Assembly: GCF_040744945.1 (NCBI RefSeq)
Contig: NZ_CP160453.1
Coordinates: 2,728,001-2,792,000 of the forward strand
Origin: Saccharothrix sp. HUAS TT1
Lineage (GTDB): Bacteria > Actinomycetota > Actinomycetes > Mycobacteriales > Pseudonocardiaceae
Length of the DNA: 64,000 bases
Reading direction: 5' to 3'
How positions within the stretch are numbered: position 1 is the first letter of the stretch; every line of letters begins with the position of its first letter. Shown in pieces: positions 8,166-20,789 of this stretch. The translations under genes and the position numbers were made by a program. Below the pieces are notes generated by a model. It did no database searches. It was not told the DNA's origin and saw nothing but the letters and a program-made list of their open reading frames with translations.

Positions 8166-9542
8166 TCAGGTCAAACCACAGGCTTTCGTGCCCTCCAGCA
8201 CGCCGCCGCGGAACACCTCGACCCGCTTGAAGCCGGGTTCGAGGGTCGCCGAGCCCCGCGCGTCACGGGCCGCGTAGTCGTAGGCGAGCAGCACCCGGAC
8301 CGCCTCGTCCAGGTCGCCGGGCGAGAGCCCGAAGCCCTCCTGCCGGGTGAAGACCTCCCTGGTGTACGCGCCGGCCAGGCACAACGCGCTGGTGGCGGCC
8401 CGCTCGCCGTCGAGGTCGACGTCCACGGCCGCCATCGCGGCCAGCGCGTACCGGCTGGCCAGCAGCACGCCGGTGGCGTAGTCGCCGATCTCGGCGTGCA
8501 GCTCGGGCAGCTCGGACTCGACCTCGACCTCGACCGCCTGGTCCGCCGGGCAGTAGGCCACCGGGCCCTGGTCGCCGGAGCAGTCCGGCTCCTCCTGGGT
8601 CGGCGTGGCCTTCGGGTCGGTCCACGTGCCGCCGGACTGGGTGACCAGCGCCTTGTAGTAGGCGTTCAGGTCGGGCGTGATGCTCTCCAGCATCTCGTCG
8701 AACGGCAGGTTGCCGTTGCGGTCGCGGTCGTCCGCGGAGGTGAACGCCTGCTGGGTGAACGGCCGGTTCTCCACCGTCATGGCCGCGCAGAACCCGGTGC
8801 CCTGCTGGTAGCCGTCCTGGAACGCGGACACCCGGTCGAACGCGTTGCCGTGCGCGGACCGGTCGGTCGGCGAGGTGCCGACCGGGTCGCGGAACGTGAT
8901 CAGCGCGCCGAGCGCCGAGTCCAGCGTGTCCGACCCGATGTCCAGGTGCTCGGACTCGCCGTCGTTGACCCACTTCACGAACGCGCCCGCGAAGCAGTCG
9001 GCCATGGCCTCGGTGAGGATGGTGGGGTAGCGACCCGGGTCGCGCCGCTCGGCCTCCGGCGTGATGCCCATCCGGTTCTGCACCGCGTGGCCCATCTCGT
9101 GGGCCAGCACGATCACCACGGCGGCGTCGCCGAAGCCGTCCTGGAGCACGGGCAGCAGCGCGGCCCGGTCCCAGGCGATGGCGTCGGCGCTGGGGCAGTA
9201 GAACGCGTTGCCCTCGACGTCACTGGCCTTCTCGGTGCACGGCGGCGGCTTGGCCGACGGGTCGGAGGTGTCGACCGAGTAGATGCCGCCCTCGATCGGC
9301 TGCCAGGGCTTGTCGAACGTCGCCGGGAACGCCTGCTCCCAGAACGCGTCGATGTCGGTGATGGCGGTGGCCGCGAGCTGGTCGATGGCGCCGCCGTCGG
9401 TGCCGCGGATGAAGCCCGGGTCGACCGTGCCCCTGGTGACCGCCTCGCCCGCCACCGGTTCGCCCGTCACCACCTGGGTGCAGGCGGTGGCCGTGAGCAG
9501 GACGGTTGCCACCATGACCAGCTGAGCCGATGCGAGCCGCAT
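8166..9542 (-). CDS. Neutral zinc metallopeptidase-like lipoprotein (copy 2)
   Basis: A 458-aa paralogue of the neighbouring lipoprotein peptidase. The signal sequence ends in a TATAC lipobox, followed by the shared TQVVTGEP stretch. The zinc motif LAHEMGHAVQNRMG and the segment TEAMADCFAGAF are present, with the same HGNAFDRVSAFQ signature in the second half. Several cysteines (CTEKAS, CPSADA, CSGDQG, CPADQA) may form disulfides, fitting an extracytoplasmic location. Start ATG 9542. It begins 26 nt after the MFS transporter stop and ends 64 nt before its paralogue, so the MFS and both peptidase genes look co-transcribed. The reading frame runs on upstream into the MFS gene, but that part is the transporter in another frame. 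Confidence 0.85.
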   Translation of the reverse strand: MRLASAQLVMVATVLLTATACTQVVTGEPVAGEAVTRGTVDPGFIRGTDGGAIDQLAATAITDIDAFWEQAFPATFDKPWQPIEGGIYSVDTSDPSAKPPPCTEKASDVEGNAFYCPSADAIAWDRAALLPVLQDGFGDAAVVIVLAHEMGHAVQNRMGITPEAERRDPGRYPTILTEAMADCFAGAFVKWVNDGESEHLDIGSDTLDSALGALITFRDPVGTSPTDRSAHGNAFDRVSAFQDGYQQGTGFCAAMTVENRPFTQQAFTSADDRDRNGNLPFDEMLESITPDLNAYYKALVTQSGGTWTDPKATPTQEEPDCSGDQGPVAYCPADQAVEVEVESELPELHAEIGDYATGVLLASRYALAAMAAVDVDLDGERAATSALCLAGAYTREVFTRQEGFGLSPGDLDEAVRVLLAYDYAARDARGSATLEPGFKRVEVFRGGVLEGTKACGLT

Positions 9543-9568
9543 TGGCCCATTGTGCCTGCCCGGAACCC

Positions 9569-10780
9569 CTACGGTGGGCTGTTGGACCCGGAGGTGGCGG
9601 GTTCCCTGGTGCGCACCGCCCACCGGGTGAGCGCCGGGACGGGCGCGACGGCGGCGGCGAAGACGGCGGCCGCGGCGAGCCAGCCGCCGGCGCCGAAGCC
9701 GCCCAGGGCGAAGGTGAAGACGGCGGGCCCGAACAGCTGCACGGTGGCGGTCGCGGCCTCGTTGACCCCTTGGTACGCGCCGCGGGCGTCCTCGCGCATG
9801 AGCGTCACCGACAGACCCCAGTTCGCCGCCACGTAACCCAGCTCGCCGACCACGTGCAGCGCCGCCGCGGCGACCACGACCGCCGTGCCGACCGCCCCCG
9901 CGCCGCCCGAGGTGGTGGCCAGCAGCACACAGCTCGCGGCGAGGACGAGGCCGGACCGCACGGCGGTGCGCGCGGCCTGGTCGGGGGTGCGGGCGAAGCG
10001 CGAGAACGGCACCTGGAACACGGCGATGCCCACCGAGCTGACGACCACCACGACGCCGCCGAGCGCGAGCGGCAGGTCCGTCGAGCGGGACAGCCACAGC
10101 GGCAGGCCGGTCGACAGCATCGCCCAGCACAGCGAGAGGACCGAGGTCACGCCGACCACGGCCAGGTAGGGGCGGTCGCGGAACACCGGCCGGGACGTCC
10201 CGCGCCGCGGCCCCGGCGGTGTCCGCACGAGCAGCGACGTCACCGCCAGGACCCCGAACGTGACCGCGTTGCCGGTGATCGCCAGGGCGTAGGCGGACGG
10301 GCTGTCGGCGGTCAGCACCAGCGCGCCCAGCCCGGCCCCGATCGCGTAGCCGACGTGCTGCGCCACCCGCTGCCGGGCCAGCGCCCGCACCCGCGCGGCG
10401 GTGTCCGGGACCAGGGCCGCGATCAACGCCGTGCGCACCGCGTTGCCGCCGTTGGCCGGCGCGGTGAACAGGACGGTGGCCGCGAGGAACGACCACGTGC
10501 CGTCCACCACCAGGTAGGAGGCCATGGCGAGGCCGCGGGTGGCGGTGACGGCCGCCAGCACCACCCGCGCGTCGACCCGGTCGGCCAACCCGCCGAGCGG
10601 CACCGCCGCGAGCAGCCCCGCCGCGCCCGCCACCGCCATCCCGACACCGACCACGACCAGCGGCAGCTCCAGCACGCGGGTGAAGAACAACGCCCACGTG
10701 GTGAACCACAGGCCGTCGCCGAGCGCGGAGACGCCACGGCCCCACAGCAGCACGCCCAGACCTGTCGCGCCCAGTCTCAT
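9569..10780 (-). CDS. MFS transporter
   Basis: A 403-aa integral membrane protein with about 12 hydrophobic segments and the MFS loop 2-3 motif GGLADRVDARVV. It is typical in length for a major facilitator exporter. I chose ATG 10780, which has GAAGGG 9 nt upstream; GTG 10789 would be too close to that Shine-Dalgarno. It is divergent from an ArsR-like regulator, and the operator-like element 10792-10807 overlaps its ribosome-binding region, so repression by that neighbour is likely. Substrate unknown; the regulator pairing suggests a drug or toxic-compound exporter. Confidence 0.85.
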   Translation of the reverse strand: MRLGATGLGVLLWGRGVSALGDGLWFTTWALFFTRVLELPLVVVGVGMAVAGAAGLLAAVPLGGLADRVDARVVLAAVTATRGLAMASYLVVDGTWSFLAATVLFTAPANGGNAVRTALIAALVPDTAARVRALARQRVAQHVGYAIGAGLGALVLTADSPSAYALAITGNAVTFGVLAVTSLLVRTPPGPRRGTSRPVFRDRPYLAVVGVTSVLSLCWAMLSTGLPLWLSRSTDLPLALGGVVVVVSSVGIAVFQVPFSRFARTPDQAARTAVRSGLVLAASCVLLATTSGGAGAVGTAVVVAAAALHVVGELGYVAANWGLSVTLMREDARGAYQGVNEAATATVQLFGPAVFTFALGGFGAGGWLAAAAVFAAAVAPVPALTRWAVRTREPATSGSNSPP

Positions 10781-10791
10781 CGCACTCACCC

Positions 10792-10868
10792 TTCACGATG
10801 TCCTGAATGGTGAGTGGACGGTAACGCGGCACGATCGCGCCCGCAATCAACGTTCAGGAAGTCGTGAA
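10792..10868. promoter_or_regulatory. Divergent promoter region with two mirrored operator copies
   Basis: Two 16-bp dyad elements, TTCACGATGTCCTGAA (10792-10807) and TTCAGGAAGTCGTGAA (10853-10868), are inverted copies of each other with 14 of 16 positions matching. One overlaps the ribosome-binding region of the MFS gene, the other that of the ArsR-like gene. Placement and symmetry suggest binding sites of the ArsR-like regulator itself, with autoregulation. Confidence 0.65.
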
Positions 10869-11601
10869 TGGTGATACGGTCGGCCGCGTGGTGGGTTGGG
10901 TCGACTCGGGCAACGCCGTCCAGGCGGCGGCCGTGGCGCTGGCGCGCGAGCTGGCCGACCCGGTCCGGCTCACCGCGCTGCAGATGCTCGCCGCCGAGGG
11001 GCCGCACACGATGGTGCAGCTGGCCGACGCCATCGGCGTCTCCGCGCCGCGCCTGGGCAACCACCTCGCCCGGCTGCGCGCCGCCGGTCTCGTCACGGTC
11101 GAGCACACCGGGCGGCACGCCGTCTACCGGGTGGCCCGCGGCGACATCGCCGACGTGCTCACCGCACTGGCCCGCTACGCCCACCGCGGCGACCTCACCA
11201 CGCCGGAGCGCTCGTCCACACCGGTGGACGTGGCCCACACCTGCTACGACCACGCCGCCGGCCGGCTGGGGACCTCGGTGTTCGCCACCCTGGTCGACGC
11301 GGGCGCGCTCAAGCCGCCCGACGGCCGCGCCGGCGAGCTGGCGCTCGGCGACGACCCGTCCGCGTTCCACCGCCTCGGCGTCGACCCGGGCGCCGTCGAA
11401 CCGCGCCGCCGCCTGGCCACCGCCTGCCTGGACCGCACGCACCGGGTGCCGCACCTGGGCGGCGTCCTCGGCCGGCTCGTGCTGGACGCGTTCGTGGCCG
11501 ACGACCTGGTCCGCCGCCAGGAGGGCACGCGGGAGCTGCTGGTCACCGAGCGGGGGGCCGAACGCCTGCCCGTGCTGCTGCCGACGTTCGACACGACGTG
11601 A
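10864..11601 (+). CDS. ArsR-like winged-helix transcriptional regulator
   Basis: A 245-aa regulator with an ArsR-type winged helix at about residues 20-100 (LADPVRLTALQML, MVQLADAIGVSAPRLGNHLARLRAAGLV, then the wing GRHAVYRV). The C-terminal 130 residues are not typical of small ArsR proteins and may sense a ligand or add a second helix-turn-helix (TACLDRTHRVPHLGGVLGRLVLDAF); no metal-binding cysteine pair is evident. The GTG at 10864 has AGGA just upstream, inside the operator; GTG 10888 is an alternative. It is divergent from the MFS gene and probably represses it. Confidence 0.8.
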   Translation: MNGDTVGRVVGWVDSGNAVQAAAVALARELADPVRLTALQMLAAEGPHTMVQLADAIGVSAPRLGNHLARLRAAGLVTVEHTGRHAVYRVARGDIADVLTALARYAHRGDLTTPERSSTPVDVAHTCYDHAAGRLGTSVFATLVDAGALKPPDGRAGELALGDDPSAFHRLGVDPGAVEPRRRLATACLDRTHRVPHLGGVLGRLVLDAFVADDLVRRQEGTRELLVTERGAERLPVLLPTFDTT

Positions 11602-11615
11602 AGCCGCTACGCGGA

Positions 11616-11640
11616 ACGGGGCCCTCGCCGAGGGCCCCGT
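11616..11640. terminator. Bidirectional terminator hairpin
   Basis: Perfect 11-bp stem ACGGGGCCCTC and GAGGGCCCCGT with a 3-nt loop, in the 43-nt gap between the convergent ends of the ArsR-like gene and glgB. Confidence 0.8.
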
Positions 11641-11644
11641 CGCG

Positions 11645-13797
<2,153 letters not shown>

Positions 13798-13801
<4 letters not shown>

Positions 13802-15144
13802 GACTGCACCGCTCCCTCTCCAGTGATCCGCGCGATCGACGACAACGGGACCGTCAACCACTCCGGTCGGTTCGCGTGCTCGTACGCGACCTCGTACACG
13901 GCCTTGTCCAGCTCGAACGCCCGCAGCAGGTAGCCGCGCTCGCGCGGGTCGCCGACCGAGTCCGACGCCGCCTCCGCGTAGCCCTCGGCGAACGCCGCGC
14001 GGTTGCGCCGCGCCCACTCCAGCGCCCGCACGGCCAGCTGGTGGTCCTCCGGCTGGCCGACCAGGAGCTGGTGCGCCGCGTAGTCGAAGGACCGCAGCAT
14101 CCCGGCCACGTCGCGCAGCGGCGAGCGCAGCGCGGTCCGCTCGGCGATCGGCGAACCGGGCTCGCCCTCGAAGTCGATCAGCAGCCACCCCTGCACGGTC
14201 CGCAGCACCTGGCCGAGGTGCAGGTCGCCGTGGATGTGCTGGATGGCGACCGCGTCCGGCGTGTTCCTGGCCTGCTCGAACGCCTCCCGCAGCGCGGGCA
14301 CGTACGGTCGCAGCTCCGGCACCGCGGCGACCACGGAGTCCAGCCGCGCGATCATCGCCCGCACGGTGGCCTCGATGTCGCCGGCGTCCGCGTTCTGCGT
14401 GCCCAGCGCGCGCTCCAGGTCCGCGTGCACGCTGGCCACCGCCTGGCCCAGCCGCTGCGCCTCGCCCGCGAAGTCGCCGCCCACCTCGTCGGCGTGCAGG
14501 TCGGCCTCGGCCATCAGGTCGCGCACGCTCGTGGTGGCCATCGCCCAGCCGTCCACCGCGTCCGGCATGAACTGCTGGAGCATCCCGACCGTGGTGGTCT
14601 GCCCGTCCAGCTTGCCGGTGATCGACCCGAGCAGCGGCGCGATGTGCTCGCACCTGGCCTGCCGCAGCGCCCGGTGCAGCACCAGGTCCGGGTTCTCGCC
14701 GTAGGTCAGCTTGCGGAACAGCTTGAGGATGTACTGGTTGCCGAACACCAGCGACGTGTTCGACTGCTCGGAGGTGATCGGCCTGCCGCGCAGCCCGGTC
14801 TGCAGCTCCACGTCCGGCTCGTGCGCGAACCGCAACCCGCCGACCTGCGCGTTCTCCGCGATCAGGTCGAGCAGCACGCCGGTCAGCTCCGGCACGTGGG
14901 TCGCGTCGTGGTGGTCCGCGTGGTCGGTGAGCAGCAGCTGGTACGGCTCCCGCCGGTCCGGCTGCTCCACCTCGACCACCAGGTGCACCAGCGCCGGGTC
15001 GCCGGCCCGCAGCACCGACGTCCGCAGTGGGCGGACGGAGGTGACCGGGCGGTCCTTCCCGCCGAACCACCGCTGGGCGGGCAGCCACTCGGGCAGCTCG
15101 GCCATCACCTTGTCGACCAGGTCGTGCGGTTCGGTCACGTCCAT
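13798..15144 (-). CDS. mak: Maltokinase (Mak/Pep2)
   Basis: A 448-aa kinase that phosphorylates maltose to maltose 1-phosphate, the donor used by GlgE. The aminoglycoside-phosphotransferase-like fold shows the catalytic loop [12 protein letters not shown] and the metal-binding segment [10 protein letters not shown]; the N-terminal cap begins [16 protein letters not shown], typical of actinobacterial Mak. It starts at ATG 15144, sharing one base with the treS stop (TGATG), and overlaps glgB by 4 nt. Adjacency to treS supports coupled trehalose-to-maltose-1-phosphate flux, and in many relatives TreS and Mak form a complex or are fused. Confidence 0.95.
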
Positions 15145-16955
15145 CACCTCGGCTCGCTGTCGTCGCCGGCTTCCACGAGCTGGAACCAGTAGAAGCCGTG
15201 ACCGGGCAGGGTCAGCAGGTAGGGCAGGTCGCCGACGGCGGGGAACACCACGCCGCCGGTCAGCTCGACGGGCCTGCTGCCGTGGTGCTCCGACAGGTCG
15301 AGCTCGACCGGCTGCGGGAACCGCGACAGGTTGTTCACGCACAGCACGACGTCCTCGCGCCCGTCGGGCCGCAGCCACCGCCGCCGGTAGGCCAGCACGC
15401 TCGGGTTCGAGCCGCCGAGGTCGCTGAAGTCGCCCTCCGCGAACGCGTGGTGCTGCTTGCGCACCTCGATCATCCGCCGGGTCCAGTGCAGCAGCGACGA
15501 CTGGTTGTTCAGCTGGGCCTCGACGTTGAGCCCCTGGTAGCCGAACACCGGGTCCATGATCACCGGCAGGTAGATCCGGCCCGGGTCGCAGTTGGAGAAC
15601 CCCGCGTTGCGGTCCGGGGTCCACTGCATGGGCGTCCGCACCGCGTCGCGGTCGCCCAGCCAGATGTTGTCGCCCATGCCGATCTCGTCACCGTAGTAGA
15701 GGACGGGCGACCCCGGCAGGGACAGCAGCATCGCGGTGAACAGCTCCTGCTGGTTGCGGTCGTTCTCCAGCAGGGGCGCCAGGCGCCGCCGGATGCCGAT
15801 GTTGGCCTTCATCCGCGGGTCCTTGGCGTACTCCGCGTACATGTAGTCGCGCTCTTCGTCGGTCACCATCTCGAGCGTCAGCTCGTCGTGGTTGCGCAGG
15901 AAGATCCCCCACTGCGCGCCGGACGGGATCTCCGGCGTCTGCGCCAGGATCTCCGAGATCGGGAACCGCGACTCGCGCCGCACCGCCATGAAGATGCGCG
16001 GCATCAGCGGGAAGTGGAACGCCATGTGGCACTCGTCGCCGCCGACCGCCGGGTCGCCGAAGTACTCGACCACGTCCGACGGCCACTGGTTGGCCTCGGC
16101 GAGCAGCACCCGGCCCGGGTACTCGTCGTCCACGACCTTGCGGCAGCGCTTGAGGAAGTCGTGGGTGCGCGGCAGGTTCTCGCAGTTGGTGCCCTCGGCC
16201 TCGAACAGGTACGGCACGGCGTCGAGCCGGAACCCGTCGATGCCCAGGTCGAGCCAGAACCGCAGGGTGTCCAGCATGGCTTCCTGGACGTGCGGGTTCT
16301 CGAAGTTCAGGTCGGGCTGGTGGGAGAAGAACCGGTGCCAGTAGAACTGGCCGCGCACCGGGTCGTAGGTCCAGTTCGAGGACTCGGTGTCGACGAAGAT
16401 GATCCGCGCGTCCGCGTAGCGCTGGTCGTCGTCGCTCCACACGTAGTAGTCGCCGTAGGGGCCGTCGGGGTCGATCCGCGACTGCTGGAACCAGGGGTGG
16501 GCGTCGCTGGTGTGGTTGAGCACCAGGTCGGTGATCACCCGGATGCCCCGGCGGTGCGCCTCGTCCAGCAGGTACACGAAGTCCTCGACCGACCCGAACT
16601 CCGGCAGCACCGCGCGGAAGTCGGAGATGTCGTACCCGCCGTCGCGCAGCGGCGACGCGTAGAACGGCGGCAGCCACAGGCAGTCGACGCCGAGCCATTC
16701 CAGGTAGTCCAGCCGGGACGCGAGGCCCCTCAGGTCACCGGTGCCGTCGCCGTTGCTGTCGCTGAACGCGCGCACCAGCACCTCGTAGAACACCGCGCCC
16801 TTGAACCAGTCGCGCTCGCGCGGCACCAGCTTGGCCGACCGGAAGTCCTCGGCCTGCGGTTCGACCAGCAGGCCGTCGGCGCCGATGGCCTCGCCGGTGT
16901 GCGGCACGTTCTCCAGGCCTACCAGCGCGGCGTCAGGCCGGGCCTCTTCTCGCAT
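15144..16955 (-). CDS. treS: Trehalose synthase / maltose alpha-D-glucosyltransferase TreS
   Basis: A 603-aa GH13 enzyme that interconverts trehalose and maltose. Active-site segments are [20 protein letters not shown] (nucleophile Asp), [10 protein letters not shown] (Glu) and [12 protein letters not shown] (transition-state Asp). The start is ATG 16955, with a strong AGGTGGAG ribosome-binding site; an in-frame GTG or ATG further upstream is less likely. It follows glgE by 103 nt on the same strand and is coupled to mak. It carries no fused maltokinase domain, in keeping with the separate mak gene. Confidence 0.96.
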   Translation of the reverse strand: MREEARPDAALVGLENVPHTGEAIGADGLLVEPQAEDFRSAKLVPRERDWFKGAVFYEVLVRAFSDSNGDGTGDLRGLASRLDYLEWLGVDCLWLPPFYASPLRDGGYDISDFRAVLPEFGSVEDFVYLLDEAHRRGIRVITDLVLNHTSDAHPWFQQSRIDPDGPYGDYYVWSDDDQRYADARIIFVDTESSNWTYDPVRGQFYWHRFFSHQPDLNFENPHVQEAMLDTLRFWLDLGIDGFRLDAVPYLFEAEGTNCENLPRTHDFLKRCRKVVDDEYPGRVLLAEANQWPSDVVEYFGDPAVGGDECHMAFHFPLMPRIFMAVRRESRFPISEILAQTPEIPSGAQWGIFLRNHDELTLEMVTDEERDYMYAEYAKDPRMKANIGIRRRLAPLLENDRNQQELFTAMLLSLPGSPVLYYGDEIGMGDNIWLGDRDAVRTPMQWTPDRNAGFSNCDPGRIYLPVIMDPVFGYQGLNVEAQLNNQSSLLHWTRRMIEVRKQHHAFAEGDFSDLGGSNPSVLAYRRRWLRPDGREDVVLCVNNLSRFPQPVELDLSEHHGSRPVELTGGVVFPAVGDLPYLLTLPGHGFYWFQLVEAGDDSEPR

Positions 16956-17058
16956 GTGTGCTCCACCTCGTCCCACCTCATTGGGGGTGCGTTCGATCGC
17001 CCCTCGTGCTCTTCGGCGGGCACGGGGACTGGGGAAAGGGGACCGGGCTGGTTGTCGA

Positions 17059-19038
<1,980 letters not shown>

Positions 19039-19242
19039 CGGCAGCGCCCTTCTCACTGGTCTGACGCTTGCACGTTCAAGTTTGCCCTCAGCGATCGGCA
19101 GCGCCGTCACCGGGACCCGTCCTTGGTGTTCCTACCCCTTCTGGTTGGATTGCAACCGTGGCGTGGCGTGCGTCTCGTCATGGAAGATCAGGGTCCCACT
19201 TTGTGATAGACGCCACGCCGGTGCCGATCGGACGGTCAACGG

Positions 19243-19440
19243 TCACACGATCGAGCGGTTGATCATGCCGATGAACGTCCGCCAGCTCGATGGGGTGGTG
19301 GTCAGGGCGGTCCTGGGGTTCTTGGAATCCCGGACTCCGACCACGTCGTCGGCGAACCGGACCTCGACGCAGTTGTCGTCGGCAGCGCCGCTGTAGCTGC
19401 TCTTGAACCAGCGCGAGCGGACGACCGCAGTGCCGGTCAC
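19243..19440 (-). CDS. DUF397 protein (copy 1)
   Basis: A 65-aa protein with the DUF397 signature WFKSSYSGAADDNCVEV followed by VGVRDSKN and a C-terminal FIG motif. Such proteins accompany HTH-DUF5753 regulators of the WhiJ/AbaA type in actinomycetes, where they modulate the regulator in morphological or antibiotic control. GTG start overlapping the stop of the upstream DUF397 paralogue by 4 nt (GTGA). It has an N-terminal VVRSR extension compared with copy 2. Confidence 0.88.
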   Translation of the reverse strand: MTGTAVVRSRWFKSSYSGAADDNCVEVRFADDVVGVRDSKNPRTALTTTPSSWRTFIGMINRSIV

Positions 19441-19613
19441 CTGGCGAGTCCTGCGATGAACGCCTGCCAGCCTGACTGGCTGATGGCGAGGGCTGCCTCG
19501 GTGTTCTTCGAGTCGCGGACTCCGACGACGTCATCGGTGAACCGGACTTCGACGCAGTTGTCGTCGGCGCCGCCGCTGTAGCTGCTCTTGAACCAGCCGG
19601 TGGGGGAGGGCAT
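19437..19613 (-). CDS. DUF397 protein (copy 2)
   Basis: A 58-aa DUF397 protein: GWFKSSYSGGADDNCVEV, then VGVRDSKNTEAALAIS and a C-terminal WQAFIAGLAR. ATG start at 19613, 2 nt after the stop of the HTH-DUF5753 gene, with its own stop overlapping the next DUF397 gene. The two DUF397 genes are closely similar at DNA level over about 19320-19411 and 19502-19595, so they are a tandem duplication. Confidence 0.88.
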   Translation of the reverse strand: MPSPTGWFKSSYSGGADDNCVEVRFTDDVVGVRDSKNTEAALAISQSGWQAFIAGLAR

Positions 19614-19615
19614 GG

Positions 19616-20485
19616 TCAGGATCTCCTCAGGGCCTCTTCGAGTGCTGCCCTGGATTCTGCCGGGCTGAGCGCCATTCCCCGGAGCTGGTCGAAGACCCGG
19701 GTCAGCGCCTCGGTGTCCGAGCGCTGATCGAGGTAGGGCGAAGGCCCGTAGACCACCGACACGAAGCCGACCGGCGGCGCGGGCTCGGCGAAGCTGAGCA
19801 GGGTCAGACCACCGTGCGGGGCGGGGTTGTCGGCAGCGGTCGCCGGTAGGAGTCGCATCTCGATGTTGGGCCGGTCCGCTGTGACCTCGAGGATGTGCTC
19901 GAACTGGCGGCGCATCACCTCAGGGCCGCCGAACCGGGTGCGCAGCGCGTCGTCGGTGACGATGAACTCGAGGTCCTTGGGCGGCTCGGCGGCGACCACC
20001 CGGCGCTGGCGCTCCAACCGGAAAGCCACCCGGTTGGCCCTCTCCCGCTCGGAGCTCTCCCACCACAGCCCGTCGCACGCGGCGACGATGGCCTCGGCGT
20101 ACTCGTGGCACTGGAGCAGGCCGGGGAAGATGCCGCGCTCGTAGGACTTGATCGCACTCGCCTGGCCCTGCATGGTCGCGATGCGGTTGTAGGAGCCGGG
20201 CAGGAGGTCCACATAGGCCCGTGACCGGGGTTGTCGCTTCCGCGCCTCCACGCCCATCGCGGTGATCTTCGCCCGGTCCTCGTCGTTCGCGCCGAGGAAG
20301 TCCAGCAGCGCGGCCAGGTCCTCGGGCTTGAGGTTGGTCTGGCCGTCCTCCAGCTTGTTGATCCGGGCCTGGTCCTTGCCGATCGCCCGAGCGACCTGAG
20401 CCTGCGACCTGCCGGCTTCGAGCCGGAGCCGTCGCAGCTCACCGCCGAGCAGGCGGCGGGGGATGGTCTGCACGGTCTTGCCCAC
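19616..20485 (-). CDS. XRE-type HTH regulator with DUF5753 domain (WhiJ-like)
   Basis: A 289-aa regulator. An XRE helix-turn-helix occupies about residues 14-70 (LGGELRRLRLEAGRSQAQVARAIG, DQARINKLEDGQ), and a DUF5753 domain about 95-275 (LLPGSYNRIATMQGQASAIKSYERGIFPGLLQ, then QRRVVAAEPPKDLEFIVTDDALR). GTG start. With the two DUF397 genes downstream it forms a WhiJ-type cassette; such cassettes are numerous and strain-specific in actinomycetes. It is divergent from the 76-aa gene and NACHT gene, and a dyad lies between the two starts. Confidence 0.92.
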   Translation of the reverse strand: MGKTVQTIPRRLLGGELRRLRLEAGRSQAQVARAIGKDQARINKLEDGQTNLKPEDLAALLDFLGANDEDRAKITAMGVEARKRQPRSRAYVDLLPGSYNRIATMQGQASAIKSYERGIFPGLLQCHEYAEAIVAACDGLWWESSERERANRVAFRLERQRRVVAAEPPKDLEFIVTDDALRTRFGGPEVMRRQFEHILEVTADRPNIEMRLLPATAADNPAPHGGLTLLSFAEPAPPVGFVSVVYGPSPYLDQRSDTEALTRVFDQLRGMALSPAESRAALEEALRRS

Positions 20486-20510
20486 GGTTCACCCCTTCAG
20501 GGAGCTGTGA

Positions 20511-20528
20511 AGCGTGCCTAAGCACGCT
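20511..20528. promoter_or_regulatory. Candidate operator between HTH-DUF5753 gene and the 76-aa/NACHT genes
   Basis: The dyad AGCGTGC-CTAA-GCACGCT has 7-bp perfect arms around a 4-nt centre. It occupies the 54-nt gap between the two divergent starts. Its position suggests binding by the HTH-DUF5753 protein, which would then control both its own operon and the NACHT side. Not tested. Confidence 0.45.
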
Positions 20529-20539
20529 AACTTCGGTCT

Positions 20540-20770
20540 ATGGCAGATGTGGCTATCGGTGCTTGGGCGAAGGTGCACGACGGCACGCGAATCGTGTACG
20601 CGGTCGACACGCAGGACGAGTCCGTCGAGTTCTCCTTCGAAGGCGACAGCACGTTCCAACTGATCATGTCCGAGCGGGCCCTGGAGCGGTGCGCCCGCCT
20701 GTTCCCGGAAGCCTTGCGCAACTACCGCTCCGCGATGAAGCGCGGACCCATCACACGATCGGGCGAGTGA
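20540..20770 (+). CDS. Small hypothetical protein upstream of NACHT gene
   Basis: A 76-aa acidic-to-neutral protein (ADVAIGAWAKVHDGTRIVYAVDT, then DSTFQLIMSERALERCARLFPEAL). No signal peptide or membrane segment. It shows beta-rich N-terminal and helical C-terminal patterning. I do not recognise a named family. ATG start 12 nt downstream of the dyad 20511-20528. It ends 19 nt before the NACHT gene, so the two may be co-transcribed. Confidence 0.7.
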   Translation: MADVAIGAWAKVHDGTRIVYAVDTQDESVEFSFEGDSTFQLIMSERALERCARLFPEALRNYRSAMKRGPITRSGE

Positions 20771-20789
20771 GGACCGCGCAGTCCTGCAC

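Noticed and set aside
8166..10850. A single 894-codon frame spanning metallopeptidase copy 2 and the MFS gene
   Set aside because: Only the part below 9542 has coding character and a lipoprotein signal. The upper part is the MFS gene in the wrong frame.
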